A stretch of 64,000 bases of DNA from an uncultured Prevotellaceae bacterium. GTDB taxonomy: Bacteria > Bacteroidota > Bacteroidia > Bacteroidales > Muribaculaceae. Position 1 is the stretch's first letter; each line of letters opens with the position of its first letter. Made by a program: the position numbers and the translations under genes. Where the stretch lies: contig CAMHNO010000003.1 in assembly GCA_946186575.1 (NCBI GenBank), forward strand, positions 1 to 64,000. Reading direction: 5' to 3'. Below, piece after piece: positions 47,601-55,338 of the stretch. Under the pieces are notes generated by a model. It searched no databases and was not told the origin of the DNA. It saw nothing but the letters and a program-made list of their open reading frames with translations.

Positions 47601-47817
47601 TGGTGTAGCAGCCTCACAAGGTGGCAACACCCCACAGCCACCAATACCAGGCGACGTCAACGGCGACGGGGTAGTGACAAGTGTTGATATCACCGCACTC
47701 TACAACTACCTGCTCAATAGCGACGATAGCTCTCTGGTTAATGGCGATCAAGACGGCGACGGCAAGATCACAGCAGTCGACGTCACCATCATCTATAATA
47801 TCATGCTGGGCAACTAA
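44671..47817 (+). CDS. Large BspA-type leucine-rich repeat protein with dockerin tail
   Basis: A 1048-residue secreted protein. A signal peptide (about 1-29, ending QAQAA-like) is followed by many BspA/TpLRR repeats (residues 60-620, for example CSGIEEVEFEDGNIMASIG and VTSIGSSAFAGASAI). Then comes a beta-rich region (about 640-980). Residues 990-1048 form a type I dockerin-like module with two Ca-binding repeats, GDVNGDGVVTSVDITALYNY and NGDQDGDGKITAVDVTIIYN. It may be a surface adhesin or a scaffolded glycan-binding protein. The dockerin closely matches that of the M6 protease 0.8 kb downstream. Confidence 0.9.
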   Translation: MNKNITLLSWLHVIMVTIMMVVTCGEAQAAKFEALGYNWSTTGTNATLTKYTITSHQENGVTVKDSLFYTGDENNIVSIPETFEHDGVTYTVVAVDANAFVGCALIKEIHLPATCVKFGNNCFRGCTSLTNYPVTETATKLGSGIIWDCPNVTEAFIPAAVNDKLISNQFSGSGIKKLTIRASGTSTPFQFNKNAFGATSAEWPPLDTLIIERELNTGDYAYNLQPFHDYTTIKRVVMGGEFTNIPNDFFIRCSGIEEVEFEDGNIMASIGTGAFQSCTSLKRIELPACVTAVPNSLFYNCSSLESVSFLGNITAINQSAFNGTISLKSFDFPATLTAIGTTAFLGSGLTGEIEIPEGVTSIGSSAFAGASAITGIKLPSTIATIGNAAFGPIEQLASIELANGNSAFAVNNGILTNAANTRLIVTAHEGDIGTTINNSTIETIDNYGLAFSPYTNVSLPALSEIGNYGFYRAAIKEFTYKKGMTVNANAFLESDLETLNTEEGAREIPQSLCANCTKLTTVNISSTVTNIFQDAFAGCTALKHMELGSHINYMEKGAVPATIESLRVLNVTPPVLGAGVFEPSQSNVVCQVAASSVESYEAASQWQYLNIEGDASITGEGTTLGCPTGLYFATKDGRLMYKNNEGEIIDTEFKTGEHAFNIQLYKERVYVATAGHNFRYEDADAQASGGDGELFYVNNTDGMWYRVTVLNNVGYKAFEDPFSMYISEIDNKIYIADRNVGIHEMSADTVGLYGSQPFFMQNNWLPYYNDKISYGAIGAGMTMRATDVIAADGTTRNNVYWVAKKYNGQGIFRFDKSMLYSDGTGDQHPDKQLPVYFNNVQMTSFYLDEANGYVYLFVQKDNVDNSTPGLYRIPLATLEAKQEMATIKNDAMLIDNSPILQEGGGDEVTGITQITGDGSHIYWAYISSEGGTALPGMVEYDATNPLHHTGIKMIDAAPADASVPPVITFAVEGIAAYGVAASQGGNTPQPPIPGDVNGDGVVTSVDITALYNYLLNSDDSSLVNGDQDGDGKITAVDVTIIYNIMLGN

Positions 47818-47850
47818 CGCCAGCAATGCAAAGTACTCAACTAACAATAA

Positions 47851-47960
47851 TAACGTGAGTTCGACAAATTGCTTTACTGAAAACCATCATGATAGCAACT
47901 CCCCTCTAAGTTTGAGGGAGAGTTGATTACCAAATAGTTATTTTTGTCGAACTCACGCTA
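47851..47960. mobile_element. 110-bp nested inverted repeat, MITE-like
   Basis: CGTGAGTTCGACAAA (47854-47868) has a perfect 15-bp inverse at 47943-47957, extended by TA after one mismatch. Inside, CAACTCCCCTC (47896-47906) pairs with GAGGGAGAGTTG (47914-47925) with one bulge. The unit has no coding capacity and lies between two secreted-protein genes. Terminal inverted repeats around a short non-coding core suggest a miniature transposable element. A structured RNA or terminator is an alternative. No target duplication is obvious. Confidence 0.5.
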
Positions 47961-48013
47961 AAACCAACATAACTTCTTAATTAAAAATTAAACACTTAAT
48001 TATTTATTGTTTT

Positions 48014-48535
48014 ATGAAAAAATTATTCTTATTGATTATGGCAATTGCCGCCTTCACACTCACTTCGTGCAGCGGCAGTGGCGAGAAAGCAAGCGGCAGT
48101 GCCGCTACCAGCAACCAACAGCAAGGCGCAACTGGCAAGAGCAACGAATTTGTGGGAGCCAACTTCACCATGACTTATCCCGAGATTCTTGTGAAGGAAA
48201 CTTACAAAAGCGACAACACCATTAACGCCACAAACAAGGATGGCGACGTGAAGATGGATGCCACATTTGGCGAAATGCCCTGCAAGCCTGAAGATTTTGG
48301 CAAATACAGCGATAACCTGAAGATTGTAAACAAAGACTACACCCCTCAGGCGCCAAAGATTGATGGAAACATCATGACTATGAAGTTTGTCAAAGACGAC
48401 AAAGCTCAAACCCAATTCAGCGTTTTCATTGATGAGAAAGCTGGAGTGGCGGGGAAATTTGAATATCCCCTGAGCAAGGCCGAGCAGGTCGAAGAGCTCA
48501 TCATGCCAATGCTCAAGTCTATTAAGAAGAAATAG
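48014..48535 (+). CDS. Small lipoprotein of unknown function
   Basis: A 173-residue protein. The lipoprotein signal peptide ends at LTSCS (Cys19), then comes a Ser/Gly-rich linker. A compact C-terminal part begins FVGANFTMTYPE and ends IMPMLKSIKKK. The layout resembles Bacteroidetes PsbP/DUF-type envelope lipoproteins, but I do not recognise a specific family. A 13-bp stem terminator follows at 48565-48597. Confidence 0.8.
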   Translation: MKKLFLLIMAIAAFTLTSCSGSGEKASGSAATSNQQQGATGKSNEFVGANFTMTYPEILVKETYKSDNTINATNKDGDVKMDATFGEMPCKPEDFGKYSDNLKIVNKDYTPQAPKIDGNIMTMKFVKDDKAQTQFSVFIDEKAGVAGKFEYPLSKAEQVEELIMPMLKSIKKK

Positions 48536-48564
48536 ACATTTTTCTGTAAAAAACAATGTATCGA

Positions 48565-48597
48565 ACAAGACTATGCAGATTTTTTGCATAGTCTTGT
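48565..48597 (+). terminator. Rho-independent terminator after the lipoprotein gene
   Basis: ACAAGACTATGCA (48565-48577) and its perfect inverse (48585-48597) enclose GATTTTT. CATTTTTTATTT follows. Confidence 0.9.
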
Positions 48598-48608
48598 CAT
48601 TTTTTATT

Positions 48609-48616
48609 TACCTTTG
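48609..48616 (+). promoter_or_regulatory. -7 promoter box for the M6 metalloprotease
   Basis: TACCTTTG lies 42 bp before the start codon. A TTTG (48583-48586) sits 22 bp upstream, inside the preceding terminator loop, slightly beyond the usual spacing. Confidence 0.55.
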
Positions 48617-48658
48617 CCACAAAATTAATAAATACACATTTTTATTTTTCTATAAAAC

Positions 48659-51448
48659 ATGAAAAAAATCATCTTGTTTCTCATGGCCATCACGCTTGTC
48701 ATCACAGCAAGTGCTGAGCCTGCCAACCCTACTCCAGTCAGCATAACTCAGCCCGACGGAACCACGCTCATGCTCAAACTCGTGGGCGATGAGTTTTATC
48801 ACTTCAACACCACAACCGATGGATTCACGATTGTGAATGTAAACGGGCGCTGGGAATATGCCACTAAAAATGGAAACAGGCTTGCTTCGACAGGCATCCT
48901 GGCTCACGACCCCCAGGCACGCAGCGCCGTTGAGCGGCAGCTGCTTGCCGCCACACCACGCTTTCTTGCCGACGAAACCATGACCAACTCAGCCCTTAAA
49001 GCTCGCAACGAGCGCGACAAGAAGAACCACGTTGGAACCAAAGAGGCGGTCATCGACTATAGCAAGTTCAGGGGACTCATCATCCTGATCAACTTCAACG
49101 ACAAGCTGTTTCAGATGAGCAACCCTAATTCATTCTACGACCAACTGTGCAACACTAAAAACTATAATGGTTTTTATCACAATGGCAGCTTCCAGCCATG
49201 CACCGGAAGTGTGCGCGACTATTACTTCGACAACTCAATGGGGCAATTCGACCCTATGTTCGACATCGTGGGACCGGTCAATCTCGACTACTCGTGCTAC
49301 GAAGGCAATGACCAAGCACGCGAAATTTTCCAAGACGCACTCAATGCCGTCGACAGCGAGGTCGATTTCTCGCAATACGATGCCGACGACAATGGAGAAA
49401 TCGACATGGTATTCTTCATGGTGGCTGGCTTCTCATCGAGCTACAGTGGCAACAACAGTGGCTACCTCTGGCCTCACATGAGCTACCTCTACGGATGGTC
49501 GCAAGATGCTGGATGGTACTATCTTGAGTATGACGGCAAACACATGGGCCGCTATGCTTCGTCCTGCGAGATTTATGGTTGGGAGAGCTATGGCTACACC
49601 ATGCCTAATGCCATTGGCACCATCTGCCATGAGTTTGGGCATGTGATGGGTCTACCCGACCTCTACGACACCGATTATCAAGGTAGTGGGGGCGAGAGCA
49701 ACCATCCAGGCGACTGGGACGTGATGGCTGGCGGCAGCCACAGTAACTATGGCCGCACACCAGTGGGTTACAGCCTGTGGGAACGATGGGAGCTGGGCTT
49801 CGCCAGCGAGCCACAAGAGTTAACGCTCGGAGCTAAAAGCCTCACTGCCATCAACGTCAGCAACACTGGCTACAAAATGAGCACTTCAAACCCCGATGAA
49901 TATTTTCTCTTTGAGAACCGCCAACTAAGCAAATGGGATGCCGCCCTGCCCGGACACGGCTTGGTCATTACCCGTGTGGACAACAGCAATCCCCAGGCCT
50001 GGTGGAGCAACAATGTGAATTCCGACCCCGCACACAACTATTATGAGCTGGTGCGCTCTAACGGCAACGAAGTTCCTTTCCCCGGAAGCACAGGCGCCTC
50101 CACAATTAATTCGGTCACCGATCCTGCTCTTCTCACATGGGAGGGCCAAGCGTGCCAGTATGGACTCAGCGACATAACCGAAACCGGCGGCGCCATCACT
50201 TTCAACACTGTGGTTAATGTAGATCCTGGAATTGTTACCGAAGACTTTGAAAACATGACCGATGGATATACTGGCACAACCGACCAACTGGGCAACTTCG
50301 CAACTTGGAATTTTGTTCAAGCCACTAAGGCGACTGATTCAAATGGGGCTTTTGCGGCTGCTCTCAAAATGCCAGGCGGCATCACCATGACCAGCGACAT
50401 CGATGTCAAACCTTTCAAAATCTCGATGACGGCCCACAACACAGCGTCAACAATCTCTAAGGTTCAGCTCTACTATTCTACCGACGGGGGAGCCAACTGG
50501 AAAAGTCTTGGTTCTGAGTCTGCCATGGCCAATAGCACCACTCAGATGTCGTGGCGCCTAAAACTCGACCAGCAACCCGTGCGCTTCCGCATCAATCGCA
50601 CTTCGGGTTCAAAGACCGTCGACCTCTTGATCGACGACATTACCATTCAGTACACCGACTCGACTATCTATAATCTGAGCCTTGCCGGAACACAAGTGAG
50701 CGGTGCGTGCATTGGCAATTTGTCTCAAATCGACGGTGTGCAAGGCCTCGTGCAGTACCTGCCTTTGAGCAACACTTTGTGCATGACCGATGCCACAATC
50801 ACCTGCGGCAATTCAATGGGTATATCAACGTCGGTTGCAGGTCTCACAATAAATGTTTCCGGCAACAACACTATCAGTAGTGGCCAAAATGGCATGACCC
50901 TGGGCAGCAGTTCCACCATTAAGGGAGATGGCATGCTTCAGGTGAACTCAAGCAGAAATTCAGGTCTGTCATTCAACGACAATTGTGTTGTAGAGGCAGG
51001 TGCGAATATCGCTCTTCATGGGTTCAACTATGGCATAGTGGGAGCTGGATCTGCCGAGCCCACCTTAACAGTCAAGGGCTCAAACACCCGTCTCAGCGCA
51101 ATGGGCGACAATGCTTCATCCATAGCCAACCTCTACAGCCTCACTCTCTTCGATGGCCTAACAATCACTTCTCCGGCAGGAGCACATTTTGATGCTCAGG
51201 CACACTCAGTTGTTGACCTCGATGGTGTCAGCATTGCCAGGCAATGGGTGACTATAGGCAAAGAGGCTTCGCTCCCTGGTGACGTTGACGGCGACGGACA
51301 CATCAGCAGTTCCGACGTCACAGCACTCTATAACTATCTGCTCCAGGGCGCCGACTCTATCAGTCTCATTAACGGTGACCAGAATGGCGACGGACACGTC
51401 TCGGCCGCCGATGTCACTATCGTCTACAACCTGCTGCTGGGCAACTAA
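48659..51448 (+). CDS. Secreted M6-family metalloprotease with dockerin tail
   Basis: A 929-residue protein. It has a signal peptide (1-19) and a propeptide-like region. The M6 protease domain spans about residues 125-460. HEFGH (324-328) followed by MGLPDLYD gives the zinc site and the Met/Asp extension. A carbohydrate-binding-like beta region (about 530-680) and a repeat-poor beta-helix-like part follow. Residues 874-929 are a dockerin with GDVDGDGHISSSDVTALYNY and GDQNGDGHVSAADVTIVYN. M6 (immune inhibitor A-like) enzymes cleave host or mucosal proteins outside the cell. It carries its own -7 box. The dockerin pairs it with the large LRR protein upstream. Confidence 0.92.
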   Translation: MKKIILFLMAITLVITASAEPANPTPVSITQPDGTTLMLKLVGDEFYHFNTTTDGFTIVNVNGRWEYATKNGNRLASTGILAHDPQARSAVERQLLAATPRFLADETMTNSALKARNERDKKNHVGTKEAVIDYSKFRGLIILINFNDKLFQMSNPNSFYDQLCNTKNYNGFYHNGSFQPCTGSVRDYYFDNSMGQFDPMFDIVGPVNLDYSCYEGNDQAREIFQDALNAVDSEVDFSQYDADDNGEIDMVFFMVAGFSSSYSGNNSGYLWPHMSYLYGWSQDAGWYYLEYDGKHMGRYASSCEIYGWESYGYTMPNAIGTICHEFGHVMGLPDLYDTDYQGSGGESNHPGDWDVMAGGSHSNYGRTPVGYSLWERWELGFASEPQELTLGAKSLTAINVSNTGYKMSTSNPDEYFLFENRQLSKWDAALPGHGLVITRVDNSNPQAWWSNNVNSDPAHNYYELVRSNGNEVPFPGSTGASTINSVTDPALLTWEGQACQYGLSDITETGGAITFNTVVNVDPGIVTEDFENMTDGYTGTTDQLGNFATWNFVQATKATDSNGAFAAALKMPGGITMTSDIDVKPFKISMTAHNTASTISKVQLYYSTDGGANWKSLGSESAMANSTTQMSWRLKLDQQPVRFRINRTSGSKTVDLLIDDITIQYTDSTIYNLSLAGTQVSGACIGNLSQIDGVQGLVQYLPLSNTLCMTDATITCGNSMGISTSVAGLTINVSGNNTISSGQNGMTLGSSSTIKGDGMLQVNSSRNSGLSFNDNCVVEAGANIALHGFNYGIVGAGSAEPTLTVKGSNTRLSAMGDNASSIANLYSLTLFDGLTITSPAGAHFDAQAHSVVDLDGVSIARQWVTIGKEASLPGDVDGDGHISSSDVTALYNYLLQGADSISLINGDQNGDGHVSAADVTIVYNLLLGN

Positions 51449-51479
51449 CGCCACACACCACCAGCACATTCTCACAATC

Positions 51480-51519
51480 TCGAGGGATCAATGCGCGCAA
51501 TTCGCCTTTGGTCCCTCGA
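51480..51519 (+). terminator. Hairpin after the M6 protease gene
   Basis: TCGAGGGATCAA (51480-51491) pairs with TTTGGTCCCTCGA (51507-51519) with one mismatch. The T-run after it is weak (CATTTATG), so termination efficiency is uncertain. Confidence 0.55.
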
Positions 51520-51609
51520 CATTTATGTGTACAGGCACATCAACAGCGTCAAAATCGGCCTGCCCCAGCTTTTTTCGTCATAAGCACCATGCCATTCAAT
51601 TTTTTTGTG

Positions 51610-51617
51610 TAAATTTG
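51610..51617 (+). promoter_or_regulatory. -7 promoter box for the metal-chelate ABC operon
   Basis: TAAATTTG lies 29 bp before the substrate-binding protein start. The -33 element is not clear. No cobalamin-riboswitch B12 box was recognised in the leader (51449-51645). Confidence 0.5.
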
Positions 51618-51645
51618 CGATTCAAAAAAAACAATAATCATTTCT

Positions 51646-52770
51646 ATGAAACAAATTCACAAGCTACTCACTTTAATCAGCATTGCGGCACTGCTCAGTG
51701 CATGCAACGGCAGGGGCAGCAGCCACCACACCACCAGTAGTGGCACATCCATCATAAAAGAAGCCCGTCTGCTAAAAATAGCGCGCCACCACGGCTATAC
51801 CCAGGTTGATATCACCAATCCTTGGGACACCACAAGCCTTCTGCACACCTACGTGCTGGTGCCTGCAGCGGCACCATTACCCAAGAACTTGCCCCAAGGA
51901 ACTGTTATCAGAACCCCCGTTAAGAACGTGCTCGTCTACTCCAGTGTGCACTCAAGTCTGCTGCAGGAACTCAACGCTGGCAATGCCGTGAGAGGGGTGT
52001 GCGACGCACAATATTTTACCGACTCCATCATTACAGCAGGCCTGGCTACCGGAGCCATAGCCAACTGTGGAAACTCGATGGAGCCAACTGTGGAGAAAGT
52101 GATTGAGATGAAGCCCGACGCCATCATGCTGTCGCCCTACCAAGATGCCACCTACGGACAAATTGCCAAACTCAACATTCCCATCGTGGAATGTGCCGAC
52201 TACTTGGAGTACACACCCTTAGGACGCGCTGAGTGGATAAAATTTTACGGTGAACTGGTTGAGCAAAGAGAGCTTGCCGAGAAAATCTATAACAAAGTGG
52301 TTGAAGATTATAACCAAGTAAAGAAATGGGTAGCCAGCAAGCAACTGAAAAAACCACTCGTACTCACTGAGAATGTGATAAGCGGAGTGTGGAATGTGCC
52401 AGGTGGACAAAGCTACATGGCGCAATTCATCAAAGACGCTGGTGGCGACTATCCGTGGAAAGATGACCCTAACACTGGCTCGCTGTCGCTTGACTTTAAT
52501 CAAGTGCTTGCCAAGGCACAGAAAGCCGACTATTGGTTACTCAAGTCACCAAACATCAATTCGCTCGCCGCTCTAAAGAGTTCCTATTCGCTCAACGACC
52601 AGTTCGAAGCCTTCAAGCAAGGCAACGTGTATGTATGCGACACAAACACAAGCAACTTCTTCGAGAGGTTTCCTTTCCATCCCGAAGTGTTACTGAAGGA
52701 ATATTTCAAGATATTCCATCCCGAGGAGCCTACCGACTACCAACTGCTATTCTTTAAGAAAATAGCATAA
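51646..52770 (+). CDS. Periplasmic metal-chelate (heme/siderophore/cobalamin-type) binding lipoprotein
   Basis: A 374-residue lipoprotein. The signal ends at LLSAC (Cys20). The mature protein has the two-lobe PBP2 fold of the FepB/BtuF class, with VYSSVHSSLLQELN as the first-lobe loop, MEPTVEKVIEMKPDAIMLSPY and the long linking helix. It delivers iron-siderophore, heme or cobalamin to the permease. Specificity cannot be read from the sequence. It is the first gene of an operon with permease and ATPase, 54 bp upstream of the permease. Confidence 0.9.
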   Translation: MKQIHKLLTLISIAALLSACNGRGSSHHTTSSGTSIIKEARLLKIARHHGYTQVDITNPWDTTSLLHTYVLVPAAAPLPKNLPQGTVIRTPVKNVLVYSSVHSSLLQELNAGNAVRGVCDAQYFTDSIITAGLATGAIANCGNSMEPTVEKVIEMKPDAIMLSPYQDATYGQIAKLNIPIVECADYLEYTPLGRAEWIKFYGELVEQRELAEKIYNKVVEDYNQVKKWVASKQLKKPLVLTENVISGVWNVPGGQSYMAQFIKDAGGDYPWKDDPNTGSLSLDFNQVLAKAQKADYWLLKSPNINSLAALKSSYSLNDQFEAFKQGNVYVCDTNTSNFFERFPFHPEVLLKEYFKIFHPEEPTDYQLLFFKKIA

Positions 52771-52824
52771 AACAAGCAAGACACGAGAGCGTTACACTCC
52801 ACAATAAACCTGCAAGCCCAAAAC

Positions 52825-53877
52825 ATGCAAGAGACAAACAAAGCAATTTCAAGAAGGACGATAATCGTCACAGCAGTATTGATTGCTGCATTAGTGACAC
52901 TGAGCATAGCATGCCTGCTAATTGGCTCGGTGCACATCGACGCGAGTGTGGTTTTCGGCATATTGCGAGGCCACGACAGCGGCAATCAGGCCTGGGACAT
53001 CATCGTTACACAATCGCGACTGCCCATGATTGCCACTGCCATCCTGGCAGGAGCTGCCCTGAGCGTAAGTGGCCTGCTGCTGCAGACCACCTTCAACAAC
53101 CCCCTTGCCGGGCCTTCGATACTGGGAGTCTCGACAGGTGCCGGACTGGGTGTCGCCATCGTGATGCTTGCCATGGGAGGCACTATTGGCGGTGTGTTTG
53201 GCGAGACTGTGGGCAGCTACATGGCCACCTTGCTTGGAGGCTTAGTGGGCGCTGCTGTGGTTCTTGTAATTCTCATTGCTTTTGCCTCAATCGTTAAAAG
53301 CTCCACTATGCTGCTGATTATTGGCATACTGGTGAGCTACTTAGCATCAAGCGTAATATCGTTGCTCAACTCGGTAGCTTCGGAGCAAGGACTTCACAGC
53401 TACGTTGCGTGGGGATTTGGAAATTTTGCCGGAGTGTCGCTTCAGCAGCTGCCAGTCTTTGCGTCAATAATCATTCTCGCACTGGCGGCTTCGCTTCTAA
53501 TGATAAAGCCACTGAACGCCCTCCTGCTTGGCACTCGATATGCTCAAAACTTGGGAGTCAACACCCATTCAACTCGCAACCTGCTGCTGGTGATAACTGG
53601 TGTGCTCACTGCTGTGGTCACGGCCTTTTGCGGTCCCATCGGATTCGTAGGTCTCGTTGTGCCACACATTGCCAGATTGGCTCTCGGCACAGCCGAGCAT
53701 GGCAAGCTCTTGCCAGCGACAATGCTTACCGGTGCCGTTGTGGCACTGCTGTGTTCACTCTTGAGCGTGATTTCGCCGCATGGCATCATACCCATCAACG
53801 CCATCACGCCCATCATTGGAGTGCCAATTATCATCTATATAATTATCAACCGTCGCCGCATAAACTATTTCAACTAA
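52825..53877 (+). CDS. FecCD-type ABC transporter permease
   Basis: A 350-residue inner-membrane protein with about ten helices. GAALSVSGLLLQTTFNNPLAGP, GPIGFVGLVVPHIARL and the ending GVPIIIYII are characteristic FecCD/BtuC blocks. It forms the channel of the metal-chelate importer. The ATPase gene starts 1 bp after its stop. Confidence 0.95.
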   Translation: MQETNKAISRRTIIVTAVLIAALVTLSIACLLIGSVHIDASVVFGILRGHDSGNQAWDIIVTQSRLPMIATAILAGAALSVSGLLLQTTFNNPLAGPSILGVSTGAGLGVAIVMLAMGGTIGGVFGETVGSYMATLLGGLVGAAVVLVILIAFASIVKSSTMLLIIGILVSYLASSVISLLNSVASEQGLHSYVAWGFGNFAGVSLQQLPVFASIIILALAASLLMIKPLNALLLGTRYAQNLGVNTHSTRNLLLVITGVLTAVVTAFCGPIGFVGLVVPHIARLALGTAEHGKLLPATMLTGAVVALLCSLLSVISPHGIIPINAITPIIGVPIIIYIIINRRRINYFN

Positions 53878-53878
53878 C

Positions 53879-54853
53879 ATGGCAATTTTAGAGACACACA
53901 ACATGGCTGTGGGGTATGGCCAGGGCAAGAGGCGCAAAGCTTTGATCGCAAACCTGAACCTCGCACTTGAGCAGGGCTCTATGGTGGCTTTGCTCGGAAT
54001 GAATGGTGCTGGAAAGTCGACCCTGATCAGAGCTCTCACTTGCGACACGCAGCCAATTGAGGGCGAACTGCTCATTAATGGAAATAATGCCACAACGATT
54101 TCTAAAAAAGAGATTTCAAGACTAATAGCACTTGTGGCTACCGAGAGAATAATGGGCGGCGGATTCACCATTTGGGAACTGGTTGCACTGGGCAGGCATC
54201 CTCACACTGGCCTGCTGGGAAGACTCAGCAGTCACGACCGCGAGGTGGTGGACAAGTGCCTCGATGATGTGGGCATCACTCATCTGGCACACCAACATGT
54301 GGCGAGCTTGAGCGACGGTGAGCGACAAAAGGCCATGATTGCCAAGGCTCTGGCACAGCAAACACCCATCATAGTGCTCGACGAGCCCACTGCATTTCTC
54401 GATGTGGCAAGCCGCATCGAGTGCATGAGGCTACTTCACAAGCTTGCGCGCGAGCAGTCTAAAGCAGTGCTACTGTCGAGCCACGACATTTCACAATCGC
54501 TACTGCTGGCCGACGAGCTATGGGTAATCACCCGCGAGCGCAACCTGATAACTGGCACAACTGAGCAAGTGGTGATGAGCGGAGCCATGAACAAGGTGTT
54601 TGACAATGCTTCAATAGTGTTTAATAGCAACCTCTGTGACTACGAGGCACAGCTGCCAGTTGTGGGAAGTGTTAAGCTCTCATGCAACGACCTTAGACTC
54701 AGGCGATGCATGGTCAATGCTCTGTTGCGCAATGGTGTCGCCATCAACGAAGACAGCCACATCACATTGCGTGTGAACGACATCAACGACATTACAACCA
54801 GCACTGGGCACATTATCCATAACATAAAAGATATTGCCACACTATTCCAATAA
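53879..54853 (+). CDS. ABC transporter ATP-binding protein of the metal-chelate importer
   Basis: A 324-residue protein. Walker A is GMNGAGKST (about 40-48), the signature is LSDGERQK and Walker B is IIVLDEPTAFLD. The H-loop is LLSSHD. Residues beyond about 255 form a C-terminal extension common in Bacteroidetes FecE/BtuD proteins. It powers the importer with the two upstream genes. dut begins 36 bp after its stop. Confidence 0.95.
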   Translation: MAILETHNMAVGYGQGKRRKALIANLNLALEQGSMVALLGMNGAGKSTLIRALTCDTQPIEGELLINGNNATTISKKEISRLIALVATERIMGGGFTIWELVALGRHPHTGLLGRLSSHDREVVDKCLDDVGITHLAHQHVASLSDGERQKAMIAKALAQQTPIIVLDEPTAFLDVASRIECMRLLHKLAREQSKAVLLSSHDISQSLLLADELWVITRERNLITGTTEQVVMSGAMNKVFDNASIVFNSNLCDYEAQLPVVGSVKLSCNDLRLRRCMVNALLRNGVAINEDSHITLRVNDINDITTSTGHIIHNIKDIATLFQ

Positions 54854-54889
54854 ATTAGAGTATTACACGTTATTATTATAAAAAAAATT

Positions 54890-55336
54890 ATGACAGATAA
54901 AGTAGAAATAAAGATAGTCAACAAGAGCCCAAACGAACTTCCGGCGCTCAGCACCGAGATGAGCGCTGGCATGGATCTGAGAGCATGGTGCCAAGAACCT
55001 GTTGTGATACAACCCATGCACAGGGAGTTGATTCACACAGGCATCTACATTGAGCTGCCTAAAGGATTTGAATGCCAAATAAGACCACGCAGTGGACTCG
55101 CGCTCAAGAGAGGTCTGACTGTGCTCAACTCGCCAGGCACCATCGATGCCGACTACAGAGGCGAAGTGTGTGTTATCCTCGTTAACCTGAGCAACGAAGC
55201 TCAAATCATTGAGAACGGTGAACGGATTTGCCAAATGGTGGTGGCGCGATACTCCACTGTGGAATGGATTGCCGTAGATGAACTGACGCAGACTACAAGG
55301 GGCGAAGGTGGTTTTGGGCACTCTGGCACATTATAG
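54890..55336 (+). CDS. dut: Deoxyuridine 5'-triphosphate nucleotidohydrolase
   Basis: A 148-residue trimeric dUTPase that keeps uracil out of DNA. The five motifs are visible: [36 protein letters not shown] and the C-terminal [12 protein letters not shown]. Length is normal. It is in a tight operon: the TPR gene begins 2 bp after its stop. Confidence 0.97.
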   Translation: MTDKVEIKIVNKSPNELPALSTEMSAGMDLRAWCQEPVVIQPMHRELIHTGIYIELPKGFECQIRPRSGLALKRGLTVLNSPGTIDADYRGEVCVILVNLSNEAQIIENGERICQMVVARYSTVEWIAVDELTQTTRGEGGFGHSGTL

Positions 55337-55338
55337 TT

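Noticed and set aside
51449..51645. Cobalamin riboswitch upstream of the metal-chelate importer
   Set aside because: No B12-box or matching secondary structure was found. Only a terminator-like hairpin and a -7 box are present.
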